A DNA stretch of 64,000 nt from Heracleum sosnowskyi (taxonomy: Eukaryota > Streptophyta > Magnoliopsida > Apiales > Apiaceae). Made by a program: the position numbers and the translations under genes. Each line of letters starts with the position of its first letter. Position 1 is the first letter of the stretch. Of this stretch, positions 52,883-64,000 are shown in pieces. The notes below the pieces were generated by a model, which ran no database searches, was not told the DNA's origin, and saw only the letters and a list, made by a program, of their open reading frames with translations. Where the stretch lies: the NCBI GenBank assembly GCA_030848705.1, contig JAUIZM010000012.1, positions 5,148,679 to 5,212,678 on the forward strand, read 5' to 3'.

Positions 52883-54662
52883 TCAGGACTCCCAGATCAT
52901 AATGATCACGATCACAGCAACTCCCACAAGCACAGCTAAGAACTTATGTAGTGGTGTGTCAACTGATACCTTACTTTGTGGAGAGTACCCTTTGGAGACT
53001 AGATGATTAACTGAGACATAAAGGAAAACGCCGCTTGAAATCCCTATGAATATTGCATAAATCCAGTCTGCTACAACCCCCTGCACTGTAGAATCTATCA
53101 CTATCCCTATGGCTACACCAATGGGCGTAGAGATGGCAAAAACAAATGAATAGGCTGCACATGAAATGAGTGGATGATCGGGAATGGTTCGTAGGAGTGT
53201 TATTCCCATTGCTATGGCAGCAAAGATCTTGTGTAGGCTAACAACCCAAAGAACTCGCCAAGCTTTACTGCTCGTGCCTGCGATGCCAATAGTGATTCCT
53301 TCATAAACAGAATGGAAGGACAGCATCACGATTAATAAGATGCTGTCCCCGAAGGAACTGGTGCTGAAAAATGTTGGATCCACATAATGATCAAACCGGT
53401 CATCAACAACCTGTTTGAGTGAGAAAAAAACAAAGCTTAAAATTATTGTACAACATCTGATTTGGTATATCATGATAAATAGAGCAAACGTTCTTGAAAT
53501 TAACCAGTCCAGATATCAATCCCACCAAATTATTACTAGTACCATCCAGTCCATGGATTTTTTAGCTCATCAATAATAGAATTTCTTAACTTAAGTTTTA
53601 ATAATGCAGATCCTGACTATGTACACATCAACAATGTTGACACAGATCATGAAACAATTATGCAGGTACATTATAAAGTGCTGTTGTGTTACCTGAATGC
53701 GTGATTGCGAGGTCCCAGTGCTACTGCTTGCAATGTTTGTGCTAGCTTTTCTATGCTGCGCAGCTGCAAACAAGGAACAATAGAAGAATTTGAATACCTG
53801 GTAAGCGTCAGGTCCTAATATGCATCATCTTACAGACTTTTACATCATGCAAATACGATATAATGTTAAAATGACACCCGAAGATTATAATTTCTGTCTG
53901 CACATGTATGTTAGGACATCATATGTGCGGCTGTGACAGTCGAGTACCCTGGTTCTACCTCTAATCGATGACCACCCCCCCCCCCCCCCCCCCCCTCCCC
54001 TCCCCCTCCCCTCTCTTATGTACAAATGAGAGAGTTCTTAATAAAAAAGGATCTGATGCTGTGATGAGTTCACTCCTGGGGAAATTAGCGTATGGCCTAC
54101 TCTAGCAAACATAATGCAAAAAATATATAGTCATTTTTAAATTTGACCCCGGGCTGAAAAAAAAAAATTTACTTAAATTTTTTTGTTCAGCCGGGGCTAG
54201 CCCCCCTGGTTCCGCCCCTGAATGCAATTCAGATTTTTTAATAATGAGAACATATAAAAGCATATAAATTCAGCAAATCAAAATCTCAAAGAAGAGCATC
54301 AGTGACTTACCAGCCTCTCTACGTTTCCGCTTTCTGTACACATAAATGCACACACAATCAGCCAACATTGTCAATAAATACCCAGAAATGGCCAACATGA
54401 ATGCAAAAGGGTAATCTTTCGAGCTCAACTTCTCGAAATACTCATTGGAATCACCAAGAAACTGCAACAAAGCAATGCCCAAGAACACTCCCCCTGCAAA
54501 CTGAGTACCAAGTAAAATAAAACCTTCATTCCATTTCATAAGATAAGGAGAAGTCCCTGCTATAAAAGTAAGATTGAAAACAATAATCAAAGACCATATT
54601 TTGATAAGAACTAGTGATTTGGATCTTAAGTCTGGTGTGGACTGGAGTAAAAACCGGGGCAT
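52883..54662 (-). CDS. ZIP-family zinc/iron transporter, ZIP2-like, 3 exons
   Basis: The exons are 54311-54662, 53693-53763 and 52883-53410, giving about 316 residues. Junctions are GCTG|GTAAGT...TTTGCAG|CTGCG and TTCAG|GTAACA...AAACAG|GTTG. The order is LRSKSLVLIKIWSLIIVF, GTQFAGGVFLGIALLQFL, YPFAFMLAISGYLLTMLAD, a loop, then HSVYEGITIGI (membrane segment 4, metal-binding His and Glu), LHKIFAAIAMGI (segment 5), GVAIGIVIDSTVQGVVADW and the C-terminus FLAVLVGVAVIVIIMIWES. This fits plant ZIP2-type plasma membrane uptake proteins. The cytoplasmic loop is short, basic then Ser/Thr-rich, and lacks the usual His cluster. No signal peptide was found upstream of residue 1, so a 5' exon may be missing or lost. 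The start is the first true ATG (54660-54662); 54689 would be a TTG. Confidence 0.82.
53975..54011 (-). other. Poly-C/poly-G tract in ZIP intron 1
   Basis: C21 followed by TCCCC, TCCCCC and TCCC repeats. On the transcribed strand it reads GGGGAGGGGGAGGGGA plus 21 G, which satisfies a G-quadruplex pattern. Confidence 0.9.
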
Positions 54663-55171
54663 TGCAAATTTTGGTAAGCTGCATTTCAAGATTTAGTGGT
54701 AAGTCTGGTGTAGTAACATTTTTCAATGATTAGAGTATAATAATGTCACGAGTGAACATAGCAATGCAGAGCTTGTCTCCCATTCTTGTTTTCTTCTTCA
54801 TTTCAGACCATAAGGGGATATTAAGTATTCAAGTGCCATTCTACTATTTCATGCACTAAAAATATTCGGACGCATGTCACTAAAAATATTCGAGGGAAGA
54901 ATCACTTTTTACTTCTAAATCATTACACAAAACTTTTACATCCATCATTAATATTTCTATAAAATAGTATTTAATACATAAAACTTCTTTATGAACACAA
55001 AATATTAATAATAATTTAAACTGTCTTTATTATCACTCGCACGTACTAATTTCGAGTGAAACATGTTAAATATGTTTTGCTAATATTATCGTACATTATT
55101 TTATATTTAAATACGAAAATACGGGGAAACTAACATATGTATAGTAAGTAATAGCCACATCAAATGAGAAT

Positions 55172-55292
55172 CGTGAGTGGCGCAGCGGTGATAACGCCGC
55201 TCCTAAAATACCTAGACTAAGTACTTAAGGTCTAGCGATCGATTCTCACCAATAATGTCACCAACGATTGTAAATAAATAAAAAAAATATTT
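55172..55292 (+). repeat. tRNA-derived SINE-like element, copy 1
   Basis: GTGGCGCAGCGGTGATAACGC resembles a tRNA A box. AGCGATCGATTCTCACC 45 bases later fits a B box, and the copy ends in an A-rich tail (AAATAAATAAAAAAAAT). Length is about 120 bases. A second copy sits in the duplicated segment. Confidence 0.7.
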
Positions 55293-55469
55293 TTTTCCAA
55301 TAGGATACAATTTGCGAATCCATGACAAGATACATAATATTTTTTGACAAGTTGTGAATACAAATATAGAAAATGATGATAAGGTGGTATCAAGGTAAAA
55401 ATTATGTTTTTCTTTTATCATTCTACCAAATCTAATAATAAGAAGAATGTTAGGCCACAAACTAAGGAT

Positions 55470-56440
55470 CTGCTACAACCCCTTGCATTGGAGAATCTAT
55501 CACAATGCCTATGAGTCTATGACTACATCGACGGGCGTAGAGATGGGAAAAACAAATGAATAGGCTGAACATGACATGAGTGGATGATCAGGAATCATCC
55601 CCGGGAATGCTATTCCCCAGCTATTGCATCAAAGATCTTATGCCCAAAGAGCTCACCAAGGTTTACTGCATGTGCCCGCAATGCCAGTAGTGATTCCATC
55701 ATAAACAAAATGGAAGGACACCATCGCGATTAATAAGATGTTGTCCCCGAAGGAACTGGTGCTGTAAAATGTTGGATCCACATAATGATCAAATCCATTA
55801 TCAACAACCTGTTTGAGTGTGATTAAAAAACGGATCTTAAAATTTTAATACAACATCTTATTTGGTACAGTATTATGAATAAAGCAAACTTTCTTGAAAT
55901 AAAGGCAAGATTATATCCCGACCAAATTATTACTTGTACTACTATCCAATCCATGCATTTTTTTAGTTCATCAATTCTAGAATTGAGTAGCTTAACTTTA
56001 AACATTCGCGAGCTTGACTGTGGATATTCCAACAATGTTGACACTGATAATGAAACAATTATGCAGGTACATAATAAATTGCTATTTTGTTACCTGAATG
56101 TGTGATTGCGAGTCCCCAGTGCTACTGCTTGCAATGTTTGTGCTACTTTTTCTTTGCCGCGCAGCTGCAAACAAGGAACAATAGAAGAATTTTGATTATC
56201 CAGTAAGCATCATGTCTTTGTGCATTATCTTATAGACTTGTACATCACGCAAATACAATATACTGTTAATACGACATCCCAAAGATTATAAATTCTGTCT
56301 GCACATAGATTTTAGGACGTCATATGTGCAACTGTGACACTTGAGAGTACCCTGGTTCTTAATGCAAAGAATCTGTTGCTGTGATGAGTTCATCCCTGGG
56401 AGGAAAACCACTCAGGTTTCGTGAAAACCACAATGACAGA
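55470..56440 (-). pseudogene. Truncated ZIP pseudogene, copy 1
   Basis: It corresponds to the 5' part of ZIP exon 3 (55474-55810), intron 2, exon 2 (about 56095-56165) and part of intron 1. Exon 1 and the last part of exon 3 are absent. Small deletions destroy the frame, for example in the segment matching HKIFAAIAMGI. The splice junction CAAACAG|GTTG is still present. Confidence 0.85.
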
Positions 56441-56460
56441 ATTTGATAAAAGAGCAAAGA

Positions 56461-56977
56461 ATCACTTTTTACTTCTAAATCATTACACAAAACTTTTACA
56501 TCCATCATTAATATTTCTATAAAATCATATTTAATACATAAAACTTCTTTATGAGCACAAAATATTAAGAATAATTCAAACTATCTTTATTATCACTCGC
56601 ACATACTAATTTCGAATAAAACATGTTAAATAGATTTTGCTAATATTATCGAACATTATTTTATATTTGAATACGAAAATACGGAGAAACTAACATATGT
56701 ATAGTAAGTAATAGCCAGGTTAAATGAGAATCGTGAGTGGCGCAGCGGTGACAACGTCGCTCCTAAAATACCTAGACCAAGTTTATCATAAGGTCTAGCG
56801 ATCGATTCTCACCAATAATGTCACCAACGATTGTAAATAAATAAAAAAAATATTTTTTTTCCAATAGGATACAATTTCCGAATCCATGACAAGATACATA
56901 ATATTTTTTGACAAGTTCTAAATATAGAAAAAGATGCCAAAGTGGTATCAAGGTAAAACTAATGTTTTCTCTTATCA
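56461..56977. repeat. Tandem segmental duplication, unit 2, left part
   Basis: It repeats 54903-55430 and contains the second SINE copy. The copia insertion at 56978 splits the unit; it resumes at 62170. Confidence 0.8.
56731..56852 (+). repeat. tRNA-derived SINE-like element, copy 2
   Basis: The same A-box and B-box arrangement as copy 1 with a few substitutions (GTGACAACGTCGCTC). It was copied with the segmental duplication rather than inserted independently. Confidence 0.7.
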
Positions 56978-57253
56978 TCTTAAGATCCATATTTGTGATC
57001 ATTCATGGAGAAATGTACCGGTAAACTACAGACATACATACACATATTGTATCTACATATTGACAAAGAAGAGGTTTTCTTATTTATCAAGAAACTGGAA
57101 ATACAAAAGTTGAGTTCAGAATGATTACAATAGGCTAATATATACAAAGGGAATTGTAACAGAAAACGGTTATGATAAGTGACTAGAAGTGGTGTGATAA
57201 GTTGTATTTGTTATCGTGATAAGTGCAAATTATGACTACATATAAGTGCAATA
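56978..57253 (-). repeat. 3' LTR of Ale-like element (276 bp)
   Basis: It runs TCTTAAGATCC...AAGTGCAATA on the plus strand. The ends are not TG/CA; limits were set from the target duplication and primer site. Confidence 0.9.
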
Positions 57254-57260
57254 GTCCCCC

Positions 57261-59288
57261 TCAGATTGAATGTGGTTGAGGAACATTCAATCTGGATAGT
57301 AAGTGCCAATGAGCTTGACGTCCAAGGCCCTTAGTAAAGATATCAGCCAGCTGGGAAGTACTGGGCAGATAACGAGGATGAACCAGCAAGGATTGAACTT
57401 GTTCATGGATAAAATGGTAGTCCGAGGCAAAATGCTTAGTCTTTGGATGGAAGACAGGGTCTGCTACAATGTCCAGAGCAGTCTGGTTATCACTGTGAAT
57501 GAGAATGGGGAGAGTCCGAGGAATGTCCAACTCAGAAAGTAACAAATTAAGCCAAGAAATCTCGCAAGCAGTATCAGCAATGACACGTAATTCGGCCTCG
57601 GCAGTAGAGCGAGATACAACCTTTTGTTTGGTAGAGTGCCAGACAACCAAAGAAGAGCCAACATTAAGCATAAGCCAGTAATACTCTTGAGCATACCAGA
57701 AGAATCCATGGTCCCCAGTCACTATCACAGTAACCTTGAAGAGTAAGATTGGAATCTGCTGAATATAATAAACCTTGGAAAGGAGTCGACTTCAAATAAC
57801 GGAGAACCCGTTGCAGAGCTAGCATATGAGGGACCCGTGGGGACTGTAAGAATTGGCTTAAATGATGGACAACATAAGTAATGTCAGGACGAGAAATAGT
57901 GAGGTACAACAATTTACCAATGAACTTGCGATAAACCGTAGGATCATCAATTAAGTCCCCATTAGTAGGAGTGAGCTTAACATTGACATCAACCGGAAGG
58001 GATAAATGTTTAGAGTTTTCCAAACCGGCCTCAAGAATTAAATCGTGGACAAACTTATGTTGATGAAGATAAATGCCAGCAGAAGTTCGATGAATTTCAA
58101 GACCAAGATAGTATTTGGCCAAGCCTAAATCTTTGATTGTGAACGTGGAATGTAAAACAACCTTGACATGTGAAATAAAAGCAGGACTAGTACCTGTAAG
58201 GAGAATATCATCCACGTATACTAGTGCGGTAACAAAGATGGCTTGGTCTAAATCTTTATCAACTGATGTATATCCCATCGTTTAACTGCTGCCAGAGCTA
58301 GCAAAGTACGAATAGTCGCCATTTTTGCAACCGGAGAGAAAGTATTATGGTAATCCTGTCCCGCAATTTGGGTATAACCCTTGGCAACAAGACGTGCTTT
58401 AAATTTGCCGAGAGAACCATCGGCCAAATACTTGACCTTATAAACCCATTTGCAACCTATAACACGTTTATGTAAACGAGGCTGAACTATGGTCCAAGTA
58501 TTATTGGTTTCAAGGGCATTTAACTCTTTGAACATGGCATCAACCCACCTACTATCTAAAGCAGCCTGATTGTAAGTAAATGGCTCAGAAACAGAAGTTT
58601 GAGAACTGACAGCACAAGCAAATATTGAAGGGGGAGGGGCGTAATGAGAAAAACTAAATTTCTCATCAATGGGACACTGGAGTAGAACACTGTTGGCATT
58701 TACTTTATTAGGCACAGACAAGGAAGTAGTGAGATAATCTTTCATCCAGATAGGATGGACTTTGTGGCGAAGAGAAACACGTTGAGGAGGGACAGAAATA
58801 GTAGGACTTGATGCTGGAATAAAGACAGGTGATGGAGATGTAGAAATAGTAGGTGATGTAGGGATAGGAGGTAGAAATATTGTATGTGTGGAAGGAACAA
58901 TAGATGAAGGTGTAGAAATTGGTAAAAAAGATGTACTATCAAAAGCTGTCAAAGGACAAAATGGCACATAATGATCAGCATGAGCGTGGACGTCTAGCTC
59001 TGGTGGAGTAAACAATAAGGAAGAAGACTGTGAATTAGAAGAAGCAAAAGGGAAAATTGTTTCATTAAAAATGACATGTCGAGAAATAAAAAATTGGGAT
59101 GTGAGTGGATCATAAAGTTTGTACCCTTTTTGCGTCAATGAGTAACCAAGAAAAACTGTTCTAACAGCACGAGGAGAAAATTTATCTAAAGGATGAGTAG
59201 TCATGTAGGCAAGACATCCAAAAACTTTGAGATGAACATAAGTAGGAGGTTTGTTGAAAAGTTTTTCATATGGAGAAATATAACCCAA
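57261..59288 (-). pseudogene. Ale-like integrase C-terminus, RT and RNase H, frameshifted
   Basis: The first frame (58248-59288) reads KVFGCLAYMTTHPLDKFSPR, a Ser/Pro-rich linker and the RT start GCKWVYKVKYLADGSLGKFK. A second frame (57664-58278) holds YVDDILLTG and YLGLEIHRTSAGI. A third (57261-57728) holds RNase H (STAEAELRVI, DNQTALDIVADPVFHPKTKH). Two frame changes separate them, so the copy cannot make a full polyprotein. Confidence 0.88.
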
Positions 59289-59412
59289 AACCGTAGTAGG
59301 AATACGATTAATAAGGTACGTAGATGTGAGAATGCAATCACCCCAAAAGAAGGCAATTGTGTTTGAAACATGAGAGCCCTAGACATTTCAAGTAAATTGC
59401 AATGTTTACGTT

Positions 59413-59975
59413 CTACCCCCTCATTTTATTGGGGAGTGTATGGACAAGAAGTGTGATGTGTGGTTCCTTGTGAAAGTAGAAAATTAGCCAAACAGAATTA
59501 ATAAACTCACCACCATTGTCGGTACGAAGACATTTTATAGTAGTAAGGAAATGTGTGTGAACATAAGCAAAGAAATCTTGAATTGATTGATTAACTTGTT
59601 GTTTAGTGGGTAATAGAATGGTCCATAAAACTCTTGTGCAATCATCAATAAGAATGAGAAAGTATTTACATCCATTGTAAGTAGGAGTACCATACGGACC
59701 CCAAACATCACAATGTACTAGGTCAAAAGGAGTAGTAGCATGAGATTGACTAGAAGGAAAAAGGAGTTTACATTGTTTAACCAAAGGGCATACAGTACAT
59801 TTATGTCTTTAAGGGCAGAAATTTTGGATAAAATCTCGGAAGGAATGTGACCAAGGCGTTTGTGCCAAAGAGAGGAATCTGAGGTGTGTGACACAGTAAG
59901 AGCAGTTAGGGGCGAAGACAAGTTGTCTAGCTGGTACAAACCTCCAATAATTCTACCAAGAACCAATCCCGTCAT
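59413..59975 (-). pseudogene. Ale-like GAG-pre-integrase and integrase, frameshifted
   Basis: SSLWHKRLGHIPSEIL (about 59865) is followed, after a frame change near 59800, by FDLVHCDVWGPYG and CLRTDNGGEFINS of the integrase core. Another frame change occurs before the third catalytic region, near 59420. Confidence 0.85.
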
Positions 59976-59994
59976 CTGGCATTGGTCCTAGATA

Positions 59995-61566
59995 TCAATT
60001 TTCAGAAGTAAAATGAATTGTGGAATGAAGTTGAGAAGACAACTTATTAACGGAGAGGAGATTAAAAGTGAATGAAGGTATGTAAAGGACATCAGTAATT
60101 AGAGTAGACAATGGTAAAAGGTAAACAGACCCCATGTGGGTAACCTGAGCACTGTCACCATTAGGAAATTTAACATCCAAATGAACGGATAAGGTTTGAA
60201 CATCAGATATAGAGTTCAGATTACAACACATGTGATTAGTGGCCCCGGTGTCTAATACCCAAACAGTAGCTGGTAATTGAGTAGAGGAGAAAAAAGAATA
60301 AGTTGTACCTGATAAATGTGAGGCTAAACTGTATTGACTCATGTTAGAAGAAGAATTCACCGCAGAATGAGAAGAGGTCGAGCTACCAATGCCTTTGTTA
60401 AGATTCTGCAACAAGGTGGTAAGCTGAGTTTGTAGAGCATCCACCTTATTGGTTAAAGACTGATCAGGTGAAGTGGAATCAGGGATGGTGGAAACAAGGT
60501 TGGACTTAGGAGCAGTAAACTTGGTAGAGGGAGTAAACCTGCGTTTGCCTCTATTGTTGGGGTGATAAGGATGATCAAGGGGGTATCCCACCAAATTGTA
60601 GCACTTTTCTTTGGTATGGCCTTTAACATGACAGTGGGAGCATTCCTGGATAGGATGTGGAGGCCTATCACTGAATCTGTTAGTGACATAGGTAGAAGGA
60701 CTATGTTGATACGATTTAGGCATATTCACCATCATTGCCACATGAGGAGTTATACTAGTCTGAAATTGTCGTTGTTTTTCTTCTTGTTTCAATAGCATGA
60801 AAGCCTGATTCACACTAGGCCAAGGAGACATCATCAAAAGATGACCACGAGCATCAGTATAACTAGAGTGCAAGCCCATTAAAAATTGTATCATCCTGGT
60901 TTTCTTCAACTGTAACTCCCAGTCTTTAATAGCACCACAAGAACATTTAATCGGTGGTTCCAAGGCACGCAATTCATCCCAAAAACCTTTCAACTTATGG
61001 AAGTAAAACTTAATAGAATCATTGCCTTGTTACAACTTAAAAAGATCACGTTGAGTCTCATAAAACTTGTGGCCACTAACAACAGAAAAATGCTCAACAA
61101 GTTCGTTCCAAACTTTAAAAGCATTGTCCATATAGGTCATATTATTGCTAATCTCATCAGAAACAGTGTTGAGAATCCAAGTGATAATCATGTCATTAAC
61201 ACGTTTCCAGTGAACGTATAACGGAGAAGATTCACTAGGAGCAACACAATCACCAGTTACAATCACTAGTTTGTTTTTAGCCGAAAGTGCAATTTGTAAA
61301 GAACGCTTCCAGGAAGCATAATTCTCAGAACCAATCAATTTCTTAGAAATCAAAATTAAGCCTGGCTGATCATTGTTATGAAGATAAAGAGGATGTGAAT
61401 TGTTATCGATGAATTATGTGTACCATTGTGAAGCAGTTTGAGTTTGAGTTTGTGTTTGAGTTGGATTATTATGAAGAGACGGATTGACAGGTGAAACAGG
61501 TGAAGATGATGAATTACGAAGATTTGACATATTGTTTACAAGTGCATCAACATACGATTGAGACAT
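59995..61566 (-). pseudogene. Ale-like gag and protease, two in-frame stops
   Basis: The frame starts at ATG 61564-61566 (MSQSYVDALVNNM) and stays in one frame to 59995. It is broken by TAA at 61414-61416 (codon 51) and by TAA at 61030-61032. It shows KLIGSENYASWKR, the knuckle CSHCHVKGHTKEKC and the protease site VWVLDTGATNHMCC. The gag region is otherwise well preserved. Confidence 0.88.
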
Positions 61567-61881
61567 TCAAGGTATAGATCGATGCAGAAAGAACGATAAA
61601 CACAGAACGTAATGTAATGTGCGATACACAGAACGTAAACATGAAGGAGATCGAAACAACAGACATATAAAACTGCAAGATTAATGACGAATGACAATGG
61701 CGTCAATCAGTACAAAATGAAACAGATTTCGCACAAAAACAAGAATTCGTGCAGATACAAACACAACGATAACAGATCAAGAACGATAGAGAGTAAAACA
61801 ATCATGAAAACAAGTAATTACTCACAAATCGTCAACAATGGATATTAGGATGATGAAGGAACAGAGGAGTTGCGGAAGATT

Positions 61882-61893
61882 GCTCTGATACCA
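61882..61893 (-). other. Primer binding site, initiator tRNA-Met type
   Basis: TGGTATCAGAGC on the minus strand, directly adjoining the LTR. Confidence 0.95.
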
Positions 61894-62169
61894 TCTTAAG
61901 ATCCATATTTATGATCATTCATGGAGAAATGTACCGGTAAACTACAGACATACATACACATATTGTATCTCCATATTGACAGAGAAGAGGTTTTCTTATT
62001 TATCAAGAAACTGGAAATACAAAAGTTGAGTTCAGAATGATTACAATAGGCTAATATATACAAAGGGAATTGTAACAGAAAATGGTTATGATAAGTGACT
62101 AGAAGTGGTGTGATAAGTGGTATGTGTTATCGTGATAAGTGTAAATTATGACTACATATAAGTGCAATA
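61894..62169 (-). repeat. 5' LTR of Ale-like element (276 bp)
   Basis: It is the same length as the other LTR with seven substitutions (about 2.5 percent), so the insertion is older than the two nested elements at 5941-29088. Confidence 0.9.
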
Positions 62170-62223
62170 TATCATTCTACCAAATCTAATAATAATAAGA
62201 AGAATGTTAGGCTACAAACTAAT

Positions 62224-62995
62224 GATCTGCTACAACCCCTTGCATTGGAGCATCTACCACAATGCCTATGAGTGTATGACTACATCGACGGGCTTAGAGA
62301 TGGAAAAACAAATGAATAGGCGGCACATGACATGAGTGGATGATCAGGATTCATCCCCAGGACTGCTATTCCGAGCTATGGCAGCAAAGATCTTGTGTAG
62401 GCTAACAACCCAAAGAGCTCGCCAAGCTTTACTACCTGTGCCCGCAATGCCAGTAGTGATTCCATCATAAACAGAATGGAAGGACAACATCACGATTAGT
62501 AAGATGCTGTCCCCGAAGTAACTGGTGCTGAAAAATGTTGGATCCACATAATGATCAAATCCGTTATCAACACTCTGTTTGAGTGAGAATAAAAAAAGAA
62601 GCTTAAAATTATTTTACAACATTTGATTTGGTTCAGTATGATGAATACAACAAATTTTCTTGAAAAAAACCAGTCCAGATATCATGCCCACCAAATTATT
62701 ACTTCTCAGTTCTCATATAGAATTGGGTAGCCAAACTTCTAATAATAAAGAGCTTGACTGTGGATATTCCAACAATGTTGACACAGATTATGAAACTATT
62801 ATGCATGTACATAATAAATTGCTATTTTGTTACCTGAATGTGTGATTGCGAGGCCCCAGTGCTATTGCTTGCAATGTTTGTGCTAGTTTTTCTTTGCTGC
62901 GCAGCTGCAAACAAGGAATAATCGAAGAATTTTGATTATCCAGTAAACATCAGGTCTTAATATGCATTATCTTATAGACTTGTACATCATACAAA
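62224..62995 (-). pseudogene. Truncated ZIP pseudogene, copy 2
   Basis: It corresponds to the 5' part of ZIP exon 3 (about 62227-62573), intron 2 and exon 2 (about 62835-62905). A residual open stretch reads DPTFFSTSYFGDSILLIVML and SFHSVYDGITTGIAG. The Glu of HSVYEG is replaced by Asp, and the frame is broken after FAAIA. It is more similar to copy 1 than to the intact gene in its flanks, consistent with tandem duplication. Confidence 0.85.
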
Positions 62996-64000
62996 TAAAA
63001 TATAATGTTAATGTTTTTTAAAATTGTCAATACATAACATTTGAAAATCTTATTGAACATTTGAGTATAAAATAAATAAATATTTTTGAAAATTGTCAAT
63101 ATATAACATATGCAATGTGATTTTAACTACATTTATAAAGAATCGATATATACGTAAGGCGAAAACATATTATGAAACTATTAATATTATATGAAAGTCG
63201 TCATTGCGGTGTATAGCTCATTTTTTTTATATATTACATACATATTTTTATACATTTTTAATTTATTTGAAACAATTTTTATCTTATAATATGAATTATT
63301 TTTTAACTCAACTTGAAGCTTTACAAATATTTTTATCAATGTAAATTATGATTAAACGACCTTAATGACTGTGCATCAACATAATATTTAAGATGAAACT
63401 TTTTGGTTTCATCATAGGTATCTAAGTATATGTTATAACTCAACCATCATATATTATGTTGATTATTTGATCAATTTAGTATACTATTTAAAATTAATAT
63501 TACCATACTTTGAGTTATAGTCTAATTGGTCATTGCGAATAATTATTGCAATTTTGTAATATTTATAATCCAAAAAAATATATCTTTTTTCATTTTATAT
63601 TGAATATTAATTATGTTATTTTTTTTAGATACAACATAAATCCTATTTTTGGAGTGGTCAATTTTTTAAACATAAATTCAATTATTTTAGTTTCTTTTAA
63701 TATATATGTTTTTAGATCAATCACACTTTTAAATCGCTGAAAGTCTAAATAGTTGGTCGACCAAAAATCTCTAATATGACTCGCGTATTTAAAATTTTAT
63801 ATACATAAAAATTATGCGAGACATTCATTTATTATGTATAATTTTATAAAAAAAATTATATATTTCTTTAAAAAATCTTATTTTTTTATTTCAATAGTTT
63901 AATATCTATACAGAGGAGAAGGTAAATAAATTCATATTTTTTAGGAATCGATTACATTTATGTATAATTTTATTTTATTTAAAATTTTATTTTTTATATC
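62996..64000. other. AT-rich end of window, nothing recognised
   Basis: No gene or element boundary is visible. Short open frames here are chance products of AT-rich sequence. Confidence 0.5.

Larger units (their letters stand above)
54899..56459. repeat. Tandem segmental duplication, unit 1 (about 1.56 kb)
   Basis: The unit begins AATCACTTTTTACTTCTAAA and contains the SINE and a truncated ZIP copy. Unit 2 starts with the same sequence at 56461 and continues to about 62995 around a copia insertion. Confidence 0.8.
56978..62169 (-). mobile_element. Ty1/copia element, Ale/Retrofit-like, 5.2 kb, decayed
   Basis: Two 276-bp LTRs (56978-57253 and 61894-62169; seven differences seen) with target duplication TATCA at 56973-56977 and 62170-62174. 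The Met primer site is at 61882-61893 and the purine run GAGGGGGAC is next to the 3' LTR (57254-57262). The uninterrupted sequence in unit 1 (55414-55425) confirms the empty site. The minus-strand domain order is gag, protease, integrase, RT, RNase H. The lineage call rests on the gag motif LIGSENYASWKRSLQ and the short LTRs. Confidence 0.93.

Overview
This is a plant nuclear genomic window, almost certainly from a eudicot. The evidence is spliced genes with GT-AG introns, plant-specific genes (a STERILE APETALA-type F-box gene and a ZIP metal transporter), and many plant-type LTR retrotransposons and Helitrons in AT-rich DNA. The retroelement types hint at an asterid such as an Apiaceae species, but that is only a guess. 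Most of the window is transposon sequence; two host genes are well supported.

Layout. 1-3813: a Ty1/copia element on the minus strand that runs off the left edge, with its 1176-bp 5' LTR at 2638-3813. 4106-5940: head-to-tail Helitron-like units on the plus strand. 5941-29088: a Ty3/gypsy element of the Tat type on the minus strand, with 526-bp LTRs (5 differences seen), target duplication GGTTC, a 116-bp tandem repeat next to the 3' LTR, a spliced antisense gene (7776-9579), pol and gag. Its gag-pol frame is split by a 13,088-bp Ty1/copia element of the SIRE type (13616-26703), which has 1018-bp LTRs with no difference seen and target duplication ATTAC. The inner element encodes gag, pol and a 1477-residue third ORF. 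29094-33000: Helitron-derived sequence in the opposite orientation to the left cluster.

33835-39348 (minus): the STERILE APETALA orthologue, three exons and 439 residues, with a 4-kb first intron that holds two hairpins next to its donor site. 40550-42331: remnants of Tat-like LTRs with a tandem repeat in which every unit carries a polypurine-tract-like run. 42443-44640: another Helitron end and AT-rich repeats. 45291-48059 (plus): a copia element with an internal deletion and a TATA-less 5' LTR. 48863-49031: an orphan exon with a zinc-finger-like pattern.

52883-54662 (minus): a ZIP2-like zinc/iron transporter in three exons, possibly lacking its signal-peptide end. Upstream lie two truncated ZIP pseudogene copies (55470-56440 and 62224-62995) in a tandem segmental duplication, each unit with a tRNA-type SINE. 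The second unit is split by a decayed 5.2-kb copia element (56978-62169) with 276-bp LTRs.

The most unusual signals are: (a) a short motif, TCAACGAAA or TCAACGGTA in either orientation, seen about 37 times in the SIRE-type element, in both LTRs, spacers and all three ORFs, and in more than one reading frame; (b) the antisense spliced gene of the Tat element, with its own TATA box behind a TTTCGACCAGGAA repeat cluster; (c) polypurine-like runs inside a tandem repeat; (d) paired hairpins in the SAP intron.
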